From assembly GCF_042659465.1 (NCBI RefSeq), contig NZ_JBHSSW010000066.1, positions 186,001 to 250,000 on the forward strand: a stretch of 64,000 nucleotides of DNA. The letters run 5' to 3'. Both the position numbers and the translations under genes were made by a program. This DNA is from Ponticaulis profundi. GTDB taxonomy: Bacteria > Pseudomonadota > Alphaproteobacteria > Caulobacterales > Hyphomonadaceae. The notes beneath the pieces are model-generated. The model was not told the origin of the DNA. It made no database searches and worked only from the letters and a program-made list of their open reading frames with translations. Shown here in pieces: positions 7,502-15,467 of this stretch (position 1 is the stretch's first letter; the number at the start of each line of letters is the position of its first letter).

Positions 7502-10500
7502 TTACCCGGCTTTTCTTGCGCGTTCGGCGACAGGAATATCCAAATGGAATGTTGTTCCGGTCTTGGCGCTTGTTTCGAAGCTCACCTGGCCGCCAAACGC
7601 TTCAATGATGGATTTTGTGATGCTGAGACCGAGGCCGGTACCAGACGCTGTCCGTTTGCTGGAGCCGTCTGCCTGAGCGAATTTCTCGAAAATGCGATGC
7701 CGGAAACTGTCTGGAATTCCCGGGCCGTTATCCATCACGGAAACGCGGACAAAAGCCTCGGAGATCAGGTCGGTACGAATGGCGACCTGTCCGCCCGTGG
7801 GGGAGAATTTGGCAGCATTCGACATCAGGTTCGCGAGCGCCTGGGCGAACCGGTTCTGATCAACATTTACCGCCACATTGTCTGTGAATGTCTGGAGTTT
7901 GAAATCTACATCATAGCGCACCGAAAGGGCTTCATGTCGCTGGACGACGTGTTCGACCAGGCCATCAAAGTCTACGATTTCATAAAGGTATTCAATCTTG
8001 CCAGACTCAATTTTCTCGAGATCAAGAATGTCATCGACGAGATTGTTCAAACGTCCGCAACCGTCATAGGCGAGCGTGATAAGTCGTTCGCATCTGTCGT
8101 CGAGTTGTCCTGAGCTCAGATTTTTCAGGAGATCCAGAGATCCGAAGATAGAAGTGAGCGGTGTGCGAATTTCATGATTCACCGTTGAGACGAACTCACT
8201 TTTCATCTGGGCGACAATCTTGGCATCCGTGATGTCCTGAAGAATGCCAAAAGCCATTGTTCGGTTAGAGCCGTTTTCATTCCTGAAAAAGTCTCCTTTC
8301 GCCCGGACATATCGAATGGCTTGATCTCTTGTCTGAATCCGAAATTCAAATTCAAATGGTTCTTCAGACTCGATCGCAATTTTCGTCTGGCGTTCCACGT
8401 ATTCGCAGTCATCGGGGAAGCAGAATTCGGTGATCGTGCCGTCCTTGGGGCGATATTCGAGTTCCGGTAATCCATGCATGTCATAAATGCCGTCGGACCA
8501 CTCGACTTCTCCCGTACTCAGTCGCAGTGTCCAATGCCCCATCTTCGCGACGTTTTCAGCCAGCGCAAGCTGCCTGTTTTGTTCCAGGATTTCCATTTCC
8601 GAGCGTTTTCGTTCGGTAATGTCCTGGTGCACGCCGACGATCCGGGTGGGAATGCCTTTGGAGTCTCGCTCAAATATTTTTCCCTTCGCCTGAACCCAGA
8701 TCCATTTTCCGGATTTGTGGCGCATGCGAACTTCCATCTTGTATTTATCAGTCAATCCGGCCGTGAACTGGTTCATGTGAACGCTGGAGCGCATCAGATC
8801 CTTGGGATGCGTATAGGTTTCCCAGGTCGAGAAATCCTTTTTAAGGTCGGACCGTTTGAGGCCGATCATGCGGGCGGATTGTTCAGAATAGTCGACCCGG
8901 CCCTCCAGGACGTTCCAGTCCCATAGCCCTAAGTCACCACTTTCGAGCGCGAACTCGAGTGTCTGCTTCTGGTGGCGCAATTCTTCTCGCGTTTTGATGG
9001 TCTCTGTGAGGTCACGAATGATGCCGCAATAGGAGCGCTCTTTCTGTTGCGTGATTTCGCTCAGCGACAAATCAATGGTAATTTCTTCTCCGGATTTCGT
9101 AAGGGCGCGGACTTCTCGCCCGATTCCGATTATCTTGGCGTTGCCGGTTTCCTGATAGTCGCGAAGGTATTGCTGGTGCCTCTGTCGGTCACCGTCTGGC
9201 ATCAGAATGGCAACGTTGCGGCCAAGAACCTCCTCGGCCTTATAACCAAAAATCTCCTCACAGGCGGGATTAAAGGTCTCGATTATGCCGCGGCTATTGA
9301 TGACGATGAGGCCATCCACTGTGTTATCGATAATATTGCGCAGTCGAGCCTGGTCGCTTCTCAGCTTGAAAAGCAGCGCGTTGAAAGTTTGGGCAAGTTC
9401 GCCGAGTTCGTCATTGCGATCGTGCTGAAGGATGGTGTCCCCTGAACTCCATTCCTCGGGAGAGAGTTGCTGAAGAGACTTTTTCATGCGTCGAAGAGGA
9501 GCCGTCAGGCGGATTGCGAACAGGCAGGCCAGCGCAAAACATACCGTTATAATCAGAAGCGCCAGTACGGCGTTGCTTAGTTCGGTTTGCAAAATTCCGT
9601 GGGTCTGATCTCCGGCGCGTGAACGCATAAACATATCGAGTGTGAAGTCGTTTGCGGTCGCAAACTCCGGCACATCGAGATTGTTCAGAACATCTTGTCG
9701 AAGTATTTCGAAATCGTCATCGCTTTGCTGCGCGGCGACCAGAAAGTTTGCCACTTCAGGATCGGTATCTTCGGCGAAGGTGAAGCTGAAGGTTTTCGTC
9801 TTCGACCAGAATATCGCGGTATCACCGGCGCTATTGACGATAAAAGTGTCAAACTTAGGAGGGTGGTCTTCGAAAGAAGAACGAAGAATCGCGCGATAGT
9901 CCGCATTGATCACAATGACTGTGTCATCAGGTACGCTCAGGCGAAAAAGCGCGCGGACGGTCGGGGTCTCCTTGGCGTCAACTTCACCATGTTCTCTATT
10001 CAGCGTGACGCGCGAAAGGGCTGAGCTTTCAGCGGGCAGGCGTCTCGCGAGAGACATATAGGGTTCATTCCCCTTCTCCTGAAGCTCCGCTCTGGGAACC
10101 GTTTCTGTTCCATTTGCAGTCCGGTTGACCCGAACAAGCTCCTTACCTGTCTCATCCAACTCAATCAGGCGGATCTGAGTGTATTTCGGCCGAGTTTGTA
10201 GAAGCGTGGCGAACAGCTCTTGTAGTTTTGTGTGCGAGTGGTCTTCGTGTTCATTTCCCGAAGACTGGTTGTTGAATTCCAGCCTGGCTGCCGTTGCCAG
10301 TATCTCAAGGTCATTGGACATGCCGGCGAAAGCTTCCCGGAGCCGAATGGCAATGATGTCAGACTCTGCAGAGAGGGCGTCCTGTCTTCGCTCATTTGCC
10401 AGTCTTTCTGCTTTCGTGCTGCTGTCAAAAGCGATGAAGATTGCGCCTGATGCGATCAGTGCAACAACGAGAGATAGCGCAATAATTTTACCCCTTAGGG

Positions 10501-10546
10501 ACTGGCTGAAGCTTTTCTCCATTCGTACACCGATCTCCACATTCAT
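7502..10546 (-). CDS. Membrane-bound sensor histidine kinase with three PAS domains
   Basis: A 1014-residue sensor kinase. TM1 is about 21-40. A large periplasmic domain (41-322) looks like a Cache-type sensor (YTQIRLIELDETGKELVRV). TM2 is about 325-346, then HAMP (347-400). Three PAS domains follow: 401-515, 525-646 and 655-775. PAS1 keeps the FixL heme-pocket pattern, with His457 and Arg477 exactly 20 residues apart within RHQQYL and IIGIGREV. HisKA holds phospho-His791 (VNHEIRTPLTS). HATPase has the N-box NLMSNAAKF, DNGPGIP (939-945) and GTGLGL (969-974). There is no fused receiver; a free receiver follows in the operon. Start at 10546 or Met9 (10522). Confidence 0.93.
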   Translation of the reverse strand: MNVEIGVRMEKSFSQSLRGKIIALSLVVALIASGAIFIAFDSSTKAERLANERRQDALSAESDIIAIRLREAFAGMSNDLEILATAARLEFNNQSSGNEHEDHSHTKLQELFATLLQTRPKYTQIRLIELDETGKELVRVNRTANGTETVPRAELQEKGNEPYMSLARRLPAESSALSRVTLNREHGEVDAKETPTVRALFRLSVPDDTVIVINADYRAILRSSFEDHPPKFDTFIVNSAGDTAIFWSKTKTFSFTFAEDTDPEVANFLVAAQQSDDDFEILRQDVLNNLDVPEFATANDFTLDMFMRSRAGDQTHGILQTELSNAVLALLIITVCFALACLFAIRLTAPLRRMKKSLQQLSPEEWSSGDTILQHDRNDELGELAQTFNALLFKLRSDQARLRNIIDNTVDGLIVINSRGIIETFNPACEEIFGYKAEEVLGRNVAILMPDGDRQRHQQYLRDYQETGNAKIIGIGREVRALTKSGEEITIDLSLSEITQQKERSYCGIIRDLTETIKTREELRHQKQTLEFALESGDLGLWDWNVLEGRVDYSEQSARMIGLKRSDLKKDFSTWETYTHPKDLMRSSVHMNQFTAGLTDKYKMEVRMRHKSGKWIWVQAKGKIFERDSKGIPTRIVGVHQDITERKRSEMEILEQNRQLALAENVAKMGHWTLRLSTGEVEWSDGIYDMHGLPELEYRPKDGTITEFCFPDDCEYVERQTKIAIESEEPFEFEFRIQTRDQAIRYVRAKGDFFRNENGSNRTMAFGILQDITDAKIVAQMKSEFVSTVNHEIRTPLTSIFGSLDLLKNLSSGQLDDRCERLITLAYDGCGRLNNLVDDILDLEKIESGKIEYLYEIVDFDGLVEHVVQRHEALSVRYDVDFKLQTFTDNVAVNVDQNRFAQALANLMSNAAKFSPTGGQVAIRTDLISEAFVRVSVMDNGPGIPDSFRHRIFEKFAQADGSSKRTASGTGLGLSITKSIIEAFGGQVSFETSAKTGTTFHLDIPVAERARKAG

Positions 10547-10794
10547 GGATTAACCATTGTGACGTGTAATACAGATTTGTTAATCGCAAATTTTAAAACC
10601 TTTCCGGAAAATGAACATAAAGGTGTGATAAATGAATGTTCGACAGCCATAAATTATGGAAAAGGGAGGTAAATTTAACGAGAAAGTAGTTTAGGGGTTA
10701 TTGCTTGTGTTTATTCATTTTAGATTTTACCTTTTTCGTTAATTAACTTGATATCGTTATTGTCGCTGGTCATCAACTGATGGGGATAGCAAAA
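10547..10794. promoter_or_regulatory. Divergent promoter region of the signalling block
   Basis: This AT-rich spacer of about 250 bases separates the kinase operon (minus) from the two Hpt-REC genes (plus), so it should contain both promoters. A perfect 13-base palindrome, CCATAAATTATGG, is at 10647-10659, and a TTTCCGGAAA-type palindrome lies near 10601. They could be regulator sites, but I cannot assign specific -35/-10 elements with confidence. Confidence 0.4.
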
Positions 10795-11652
10795 ATGATG
10801 AACGAAAATGCCGCTATGTTGGACGTTGTGTCCCGGTATTGCGATGATATTTCAGTTCAGATTTCCGATCTGATTTCAGAAATCAATGCAGGGTTGTCGG
10901 CGGGTGATGCGTCCTCCTTTGGCACTCTGGAGCGGCTTCACAATGAGCTGCACCGGATGTCCGGTACGGCGTACTGCATGGGATTCAGAGCTCTGGGGAG
11001 AGAGTTTGAGGCGCTCGATGCTGAAGTGCTCTGTGGCCTGAATGACCCCGATGGTGATGTCGGTGCATATCTGAAGGGAGCGCTGCCAAAACTCTCAACG
11101 ATCGCATTGAGCGGAAACGATGTACGTCCACGTAACTCGAAATTGCTTCAGCGCTCGCGCGCGCTCGATGAATTGGTGGAAGCGGAAACGCACCTTGAAG
11201 CCTATACGGATCAAAAGAATGCACAGAGCCGCATGCTTGCTCGCGAACGGTTCCTGTTTGCAGATGATGACCCTCATCTTCGAGAATTGATTGGGAGCAG
11301 TCTCAGTGAGATGGGTGTTGAGGATCTGTTGCTGGCTGAATCGGGCAGTGAAGTCCTGGAGGCGATTGAAACCTTCAAGCCGACTTTCATTATCACAGAC
11401 TGGATGATGCAGCCGGTAAGTGGATTGTCCCTGCTAAAGCAAATCCGGCGCGGTAAAACAGAGCTCGATCCTGACACGCCGATTGTGTTCTTTACGTCCA
11501 TGCGGAGCCGACAGGATATGATGGAGGCCAACCGTTTCGGGGTGAACAAGCTGATACGCAAGCCGGTCCTGCCGGATGCGATCATTGGAGTGCTGCTCGG
11601 CATCCTGGAGAAAAAATATCAGATCAACAAGCGACTTGGTGCGCTTTCCTGA
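10795..11652 (+). CDS. Hpt-REC phosphorelay protein (paralogue 2)
   Basis: A 285-residue protein: Hpt-like helices with His53 in ELHRMSGTAYCMGF, a linker, then a receiver with FADDD, phospho-acceptor Asp202 (ITDWMMQPVSG), Thr in FFTSM and Lys256 (IRKPV). The start is the ATG at 10795, since GGGGA lies eight bases upstream; the in-frame ATG at 10780 has no ribosome-binding site. It is transcribed divergently from the kinase and followed after 36 bases by paralogue 3. The position usually held by Lys three residues after the Hpt His is Ser. The role as phosphorelay intermediate is inferred from domains and neighbours. Confidence 0.82.
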   Translation: MMNENAAMLDVVSRYCDDISVQISDLISEINAGLSAGDASSFGTLERLHNELHRMSGTAYCMGFRALGREFEALDAEVLCGLNDPDGDVGAYLKGALPKLSTIALSGNDVRPRNSKLLQRSRALDELVEAETHLEAYTDQKNAQSRMLARERFLFADDDPHLRELIGSSLSEMGVEDLLLAESGSEVLEAIETFKPTFIITDWMMQPVSGLSLLKQIRRGKTELDPDTPIVFFTSMRSRQDMMEANRFGVNKLIRKPVLPDAIIGVLLGILEKKYQINKRLGALS

Positions 11653-11688
11653 TCAAAACACTGATAGCCAGAATCCTGGAGTTTCGAA

Positions 11689-12492
11689 ATGAGTACTCAA
11701 CACACTCAGGGTGTGGTCCGGATCATCTCATCTTATTGCGACGACTTTCCAAATCAGACGCAGAATATCATGCAAATGGTTCGCTGCGCGCAAATCAGTC
11801 CTGACAATACGCGAAAATTTGCCAGGGAACTGCAGTCAGAGCTGCACCGCATGGCGGGGTCTGCCCATTGTCTGGGGTTTCGCGTAATTGCTCAACGACT
11901 GACACGCCTGGAGGAGCGTCTTGCCAGAGCTCTGTTGCGGAAGGGCCGGGAGAGTATTGGCGCAATATCTGACGTCATTGAGAGCATCGTGGAATTTGTG
12001 GCAGAGGTCCCGCGCCCGAGCCCTCAGGATTCGCGTTTGATCGACTCAAACCTGCTCGATGAAAGCTTGTCGTTACCCGCCGAAGAAATTCCTGAGGATC
12101 AGGCAGGTCTCGCGCATCTCAGAATTTTGCTGATTGATGATGACGCACACGTTCTGGGGGTCGAGCGGGAAACCTTGCTCGCCATTGGTGCAGAAGACGT
12201 GGAGGTCGCGAATTCTGGATTGGAGGCACTCAATCGGTTGTCAGAGGTGCAGCCGGATCTGTTGATCACCGATTGGCACATGGGCGCCATTTCGGGCCCA
12301 GATCTCCTGAATGCGATCCGCAACGGCTCTTGTGGTATCGACCGGAATACGCCCGTAATTTTCTTTTCTCACAAACGTGACCGACGCAGTCGCATGCAGA
12401 TGACGATGGAAGGGGCAAATTACTTTCTCACAAAGCCGGTCAGCCCGCGCGTTCTGGGTCGGGCCATCAGTCGTGCAGTCAGTGGCTCATGA
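11689..12492 (+). CDS. Hpt-REC phosphorelay protein (paralogue 3)
   Basis: A 267-residue member of the same set: His53 in ELHRMAGSAHCLGF, then a receiver with LIDDD, phospho-acceptor Asp195 (ITDWHMGAISG), Ser instead of Thr in the FFSHK position and Lys249 (LTKPV). GGAG lies seven bases upstream of the ATG. It follows paralogue 2 closely and is probably co-transcribed. The linker is shorter than in the other two copies. It is the last chromosomal gene before the integrated element, whose left boundary lies only 19 bases after its stop. The divergence among the three copies suggests old duplications with separate roles. Confidence 0.82.
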   Translation: MSTQHTQGVVRIISSYCDDFPNQTQNIMQMVRCAQISPDNTRKFARELQSELHRMAGSAHCLGFRVIAQRLTRLEERLARALLRKGRESIGAISDVIESIVEFVAEVPRPSPQDSRLIDSNLLDESLSLPAEEIPEDQAGLAHLRILLIDDDAHVLGVERETLLAIGAEDVEVANSGLEALNRLSEVQPDLLITDWHMGAISGPDLLNAIRNGSCGIDRNTPVIFFSHKRDRRSRMQMTMEGANYFLTKPVSPRVLGRAISRAVSGS

Positions 12493-12510
12493 TAACTGGG
12501 CAATGTGCGG

Positions 12511-12524
12511 TGGCGGAGAGGAAG
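12511..12524 (+). repeat. Left attachment-site core (attL-like) of the tRNA-Ser element
   Basis: The 14 bases tggcggagaggaag are identical to 24214-24227, the 3' end of the tRNA-Ser gene including the encoded CCA. The two copies are direct repeats flanking the integrase, replication and restriction genes, with the integrase starting 142 bases inside. This is the pattern left by tyrosine-recombinase integration into a tRNA 3' end. Confidence 0.85.
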
Positions 12525-12638
12525 TCCGTAGAAGACAGGCCTATGATGTCGTATGATGTCTCATATTATGTAATAAAAACAGAGACAATAGACGCGCATC
12601 TCCCACTGAGCTATATACGATACCATGATCTTATCCCA

Positions 12639-12663
12639 CCTATTGTGGGTAAAAATGTGGGAT
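12639..12663 (+). repeat. Left copy of a 25-base subterminal repeat (candidate integrase arm sites)
   Basis: The sequence cctattgtggg, four bases, then atgtgggat recurs at 24133-24157 in the same orientation with three mismatches. Each copy contains two GTGGG-type half sites starting exactly 12 bases apart (here 12645 and 12657). Position just inside both ends, next to the integrase start, suggests arm-type binding sites for the integrase. Confidence 0.6.
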
Positions 12664-12666
12664 ATT

Positions 12667-13818
12667 ATGGCGCGCCAAATCAATAAGCTGAATGTAAAGT
12701 TCGTTAAATCAGACCTCGCGCCGGGAAAATACTATGACGGCGGTGGATTGACGCTTGTGGTGCATGAAACCAACACCAAAAATTGGGTTGTAAGAACTAC
12801 CGTCAGACGTGCTCGTCGGGACATCGGAATAGGAAGTCTGAAATACGTTACGCTAGCGGAAGCTCGAAAAAAGCGGGATGAAATAATTGAGATCGCACGC
12901 AACGGCGGTGATCCCATTGCTGAAAGACGGAAATCGAAAGGAATTCCTACTTTTGAACAGGGCGCGTTGGAGTTTATCGAAGAGCAAGAGTCTTCTTGGG
13001 ACAATCCTAAGCACAGGCAACAGTGGCGAAATACTCTTAAGACCTACTGTTTTCCGGTTATTGGTAGTGAGCCCTTGGATGAGATCGACTCTGCGGCTGT
13101 GCGCAAATGTATTGAACCTATCTGGTCAACTAAGCACGAAACTGCCAATCGCACGCTTCAAAGATGCTCCAAAATTTTTAATTGGGCTGTCGCGAAAGGT
13201 TATAGGGAGAAAGCCAATCCTTGCTTAGGGCTGAAAGAAACGCTGCCACGGCTTCGAAGTCAGCGGAAGCACTTTGATGCCATGCCATGGAGCGACGTTC
13301 CTGAATTTTATAAACAGCTAACGAACAGTGATGCGTTTTCTGCTTCAGCGCTGAGGTTCGTAATTCTTAGTGCGGCTCGATCTGGGGAAGTGCGCCATGC
13401 GCTTTGGTCAGAAATAAATGACAATGTTTGGACGATACCTGCTGAGCGCACAAAAATGCGTAAGGAGCACAGAGTTCCGATTACTGCCGAGATGGGGCGC
13501 ATCTTGGATTTGCAGCGTGGGTTGGATGAAAACTTGGTGTTTCCGGGAATGAGGCGAGGTAGGCCAATGTCGGACGCCACTATGTGCAAGTACCTGCAGT
13601 CGAAAACCACCCCCACAATGACTGTGCACGGTTTCAGATCGTCATTTCGTGATTGGGTGGATGAGTACCTGCAGGGCAATGGAGATATTGCAGAAGCTTG
13701 TTTAGCGCATTCAAAAGGAAATGCAGTGATCAAAGCTTACGCCCGGTCCGATCTTTTTGACCGAAGAATGGAAATGATGTGCAGCTGGAGCAGCTTCGTC
13801 ACTTCAAAAACAGTATAA
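12667..13818 (+). CDS. int: Tyrosine-type site-specific integrase
   Basis: A 383-residue phage-type integrase with an N-terminal arm-DNA-binding domain of the DUF4102 kind (DGGGLTLVVHETNTKNWVV), a core-binding SAM-like domain and a C-terminal catalytic domain. Catalytic residues: Arg238 (SAARSGEVRH), HGFRSSFRDW with His321 and Arg324, His348 (CLAHSK) and nucleophile Tyr358 (IKAYARSD). All are present, so the enzyme looks active. I chose the ATG at 12667 (MARQINKLNV); an ATG at 12625 in frame would run through the 25-base repeat. It lies 142 bases from the left attachment core and should excise and insert the element at the tRNA-Ser 3' end. Confidence 0.93.
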   Translation: MARQINKLNVKFVKSDLAPGKYYDGGGLTLVVHETNTKNWVVRTTVRRARRDIGIGSLKYVTLAEARKKRDEIIEIARNGGDPIAERRKSKGIPTFEQGALEFIEEQESSWDNPKHRQQWRNTLKTYCFPVIGSEPLDEIDSAAVRKCIEPIWSTKHETANRTLQRCSKIFNWAVAKGYREKANPCLGLKETLPRLRSQRKHFDAMPWSDVPEFYKQLTNSDAFSASALRFVILSAARSGEVRHALWSEINDNVWTIPAERTKMRKEHRVPITAEMGRILDLQRGLDENLVFPGMRRGRPMSDATMCKYLQSKTTPTMTVHGFRSSFRDWVDEYLQGNGDIAEACLAHSKGNAVIKAYARSDLFDRRMEMMCSWSSFVTSKTV

Positions 13819-13897
13819 GAAACAGACAGATATGGAAAAACCTGCCAACTTTGCGCTGAAATTGGACAAGCGTAAGAGATTGTAGGATTATATGGCT

Positions 13898-13917
13898 GTC
13901 GATCAATGGTGATCGAC
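13898..13917. promoter_or_regulatory. Perfect inverted repeat upstream of the AlpA-like gene
   Basis: GTCGATCA, spacer ATGG, TGATCGAC: 8-base perfect arms, 32 bases before the start of the AlpA-like gene. No T-run follows, so it looks more like an operator than a terminator. The obvious candidate ligand is the AlpA-like protein itself, by inference. Confidence 0.5.
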
Positions 13918-13949
13918 CTCGAAACGGCTAGAAAGGAGGTTATCCGTTA

Positions 13950-14210
13950 ATGCCGTTGAATGTCCGCGCTGAGCACGCGATTCCCAAGATGCTCACAACT
14001 CGCGAAGCCGCCGAGATAACGAATGTCTCGACGCAGTTCCTCGAAAAAATGAGATACGATGGCAGCGGTCCGAGCTATATGAAGTTCGGTCGTGCCGTTC
14101 GCTATCCCTTTGCTGACCTGCTCGCATGGTTCGAGCGTAGCCGCGTAGGGGTAGCTGACGTTTTTTCATCAACAATCAGCAGCGGCGTAGCCGCAGAAAG
14201 GCATGTCTAA
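13950..14210 (+). CDS. AlpA/excisionase-like helix-turn-helix protein
   Basis: An 86-residue protein with a MerR/AlpA-like winged HTH: LTTREAAEITNVSTQFLEKM is the recognition unit and GPSYMKFGRAVRYPFADLLAWF the wing and following helix. In P4-like and satellite elements such proteins activate integrase or act as excision factors, and this is the likely role here. A strong AGGAGG lies at 13932-13937, slightly far (12 bases) from the ATG. A perfect 20-base inverted repeat sits just upstream. The gene overlaps the start of the primase gene by 8 bases, so it leads the replication operon. Confidence 0.8.
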   Translation: MPLNVRAEHAIPKMLTTREAAEITNVSTQFLEKMRYDGSGPSYMKFGRAVRYPFADLLAWFERSRVGVADVFSSTISSGVAAERHV

Positions 14211-15465
14211 AAAAACCAACCCCCTTCGTAGTGGGGTAAACTACGAGAATAAGGCAATTGAGATGCAGCAGTTAGCACTGTTTGAAGATTTGCCCATCAG
14301 CTTTCAGAGTGTCGCCAGAAATGGGGCAGACGGTGCGTCATCATCAATCAAAGCTCATAATGAAGTAGCGCTCGGATATGCTGCCTGGCTTGCCGATCTG
14401 GAGGTGCCGGTCCTTCCTGTATGGGGAGTTGATACGAAAGCCGGATGTAGCTGCAAGTATCGCGAACTCAAAGAGAGCAAAGCGTTAGGTACGCCTTTTG
14501 AGCCGTGTGCCTCTCCTGGCAAGCATCCCAAGCGGGGTGGTTGGCAGCAGTATACATCCACCGATCAGATCGAAATACGAAAGTGGTTTCTCAATCACAA
14601 GGGGCGTCAGAACATTGCCATCGCAACAGGCGGGCAGGCGAACATTATCATCGTTGATCTGGATGGAGTTGAGGGTGCTGATTCCTATGAAAAGCTGCTG
14701 CACGAGCATGGAGATATGCCTGAAACTCTCGAGATCGAAACCGGATCGGGTGGCTCGCACATCATTTTGCGTGCTCCCAAAGGCGTGAAGGTCCCGAACA
14801 GCGCTTCCAAAATCGCACCCAAGATCGATATTCGTGGTGAGGGTGGGCTGGCTGTTACTGCGGGCAGCCTTCATCCTCGTGGAAATTACTATGTATTTAA
14901 GCATGGGCGTGGTCCGGGAGAAGTTGGTATTGCAGAGGCTCCTGATTGGCTTTTGGAGCTGATCGCTGAGGGTGAGCCGTCCTCAGACCCGAGTTCGGCA
15001 ACCTGTTCTGCCGATAAGGTTCAGCGGAAACCTGCGGGACAGCTTGCTGCTGGTAGCTGGTCCAGTTTGTTGGAAAGCCAGCTGGGAGATGGTCCCGACG
15101 GCTGCGGGTTTGACAACGTCATTTACACTGCGATGTGCCGTTACTTCACGAAATTCGGCGCAAACGCGGAGGCGGATACGTTCGTTAACACTGCGATGCC
15201 TTTGATCCTCGATGCTGATTGCGAGAATGAGCGCAACAAGACGAGATATGCCACTGATGGCTATCTCTCCGAGCAGCTCGAAAAAGCGAGAGCCTTTGTT
15301 CGTTCCCGCCACGCTTATGTTCCGAAGCGGGCTCTTCCCCTGATGGCAGAGCTGCGCCTGAAAGAGGAGCCCGAGGAAATGGCAGCATTGCTCGGAGAGC
15401 ATTTCTGCATGGTAAAAATTGGCAAGCACATGGTGATGGCGAAAAAGCCCGCCGGAGGAAAATAG
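14203..15465 (+). CDS. Bifunctional DNA primase/polymerase (prim-pol)
   Basis: A 420-residue protein with a prim-pol (AEP superfamily) domain. A Cys cluster (Cys82, Cys84, Cys102, then GKHPK) precedes the catalytic part: metal-binding Asp152 and Asp154 in IIIVDLDGVEG, His186 in GSGGSHIIL and Asp209 in PKIDIRGEGG. This combination is the usual active site of prim-pols from plasmids, phages and satellites. The C-terminal 150 residues carry no helicase motifs. The helicase is encoded by the next gene, two bases downstream, so the module is split rather than fused. It should prime replication of the element. An N-terminal tail of about 50 residues precedes the domain. Confidence 0.88.
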   Translation: MSKKTNPLRSGVNYENKAIEMQQLALFEDLPISFQSVARNGADGASSSIKAHNEVALGYAAWLADLEVPVLPVWGVDTKAGCSCKYRELKESKALGTPFEPCASPGKHPKRGGWQQYTSTDQIEIRKWFLNHKGRQNIAIATGGQANIIIVDLDGVEGADSYEKLLHEHGDMPETLEIETGSGGSHIILRAPKGVKVPNSASKIAPKIDIRGEGGLAVTAGSLHPRGNYYVFKHGRGPGEVGIAEAPDWLLELIAEGEPSSDPSSATCSADKVQRKPAGQLAAGSWSSLLESQLGDGPDGCGFDNVIYTAMCRYFTKFGANAEADTFVNTAMPLILDADCENERNKTRYATDGYLSEQLEKARAFVRSRHAYVPKRALPLMAELRLKEEPEEMAALLGEHFCMVKIGKHMVMAKKPAGGK

Positions 15466-15467
15466 AC

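Noticed and set aside
10647..10659. 13-base palindrome CCATAAATTATGG as a definite operator
   Set aside because: Short AT-rich palindromes are common in such a region; kept only as a remark in the promoter entry.
12489..12686. 65-codon frame across the left boundary of the element
   Set aside because: It starts in the stop region of the Hpt-REC gene, crosses the attachment core and repeat, and overlaps the integrase start; no coding character.
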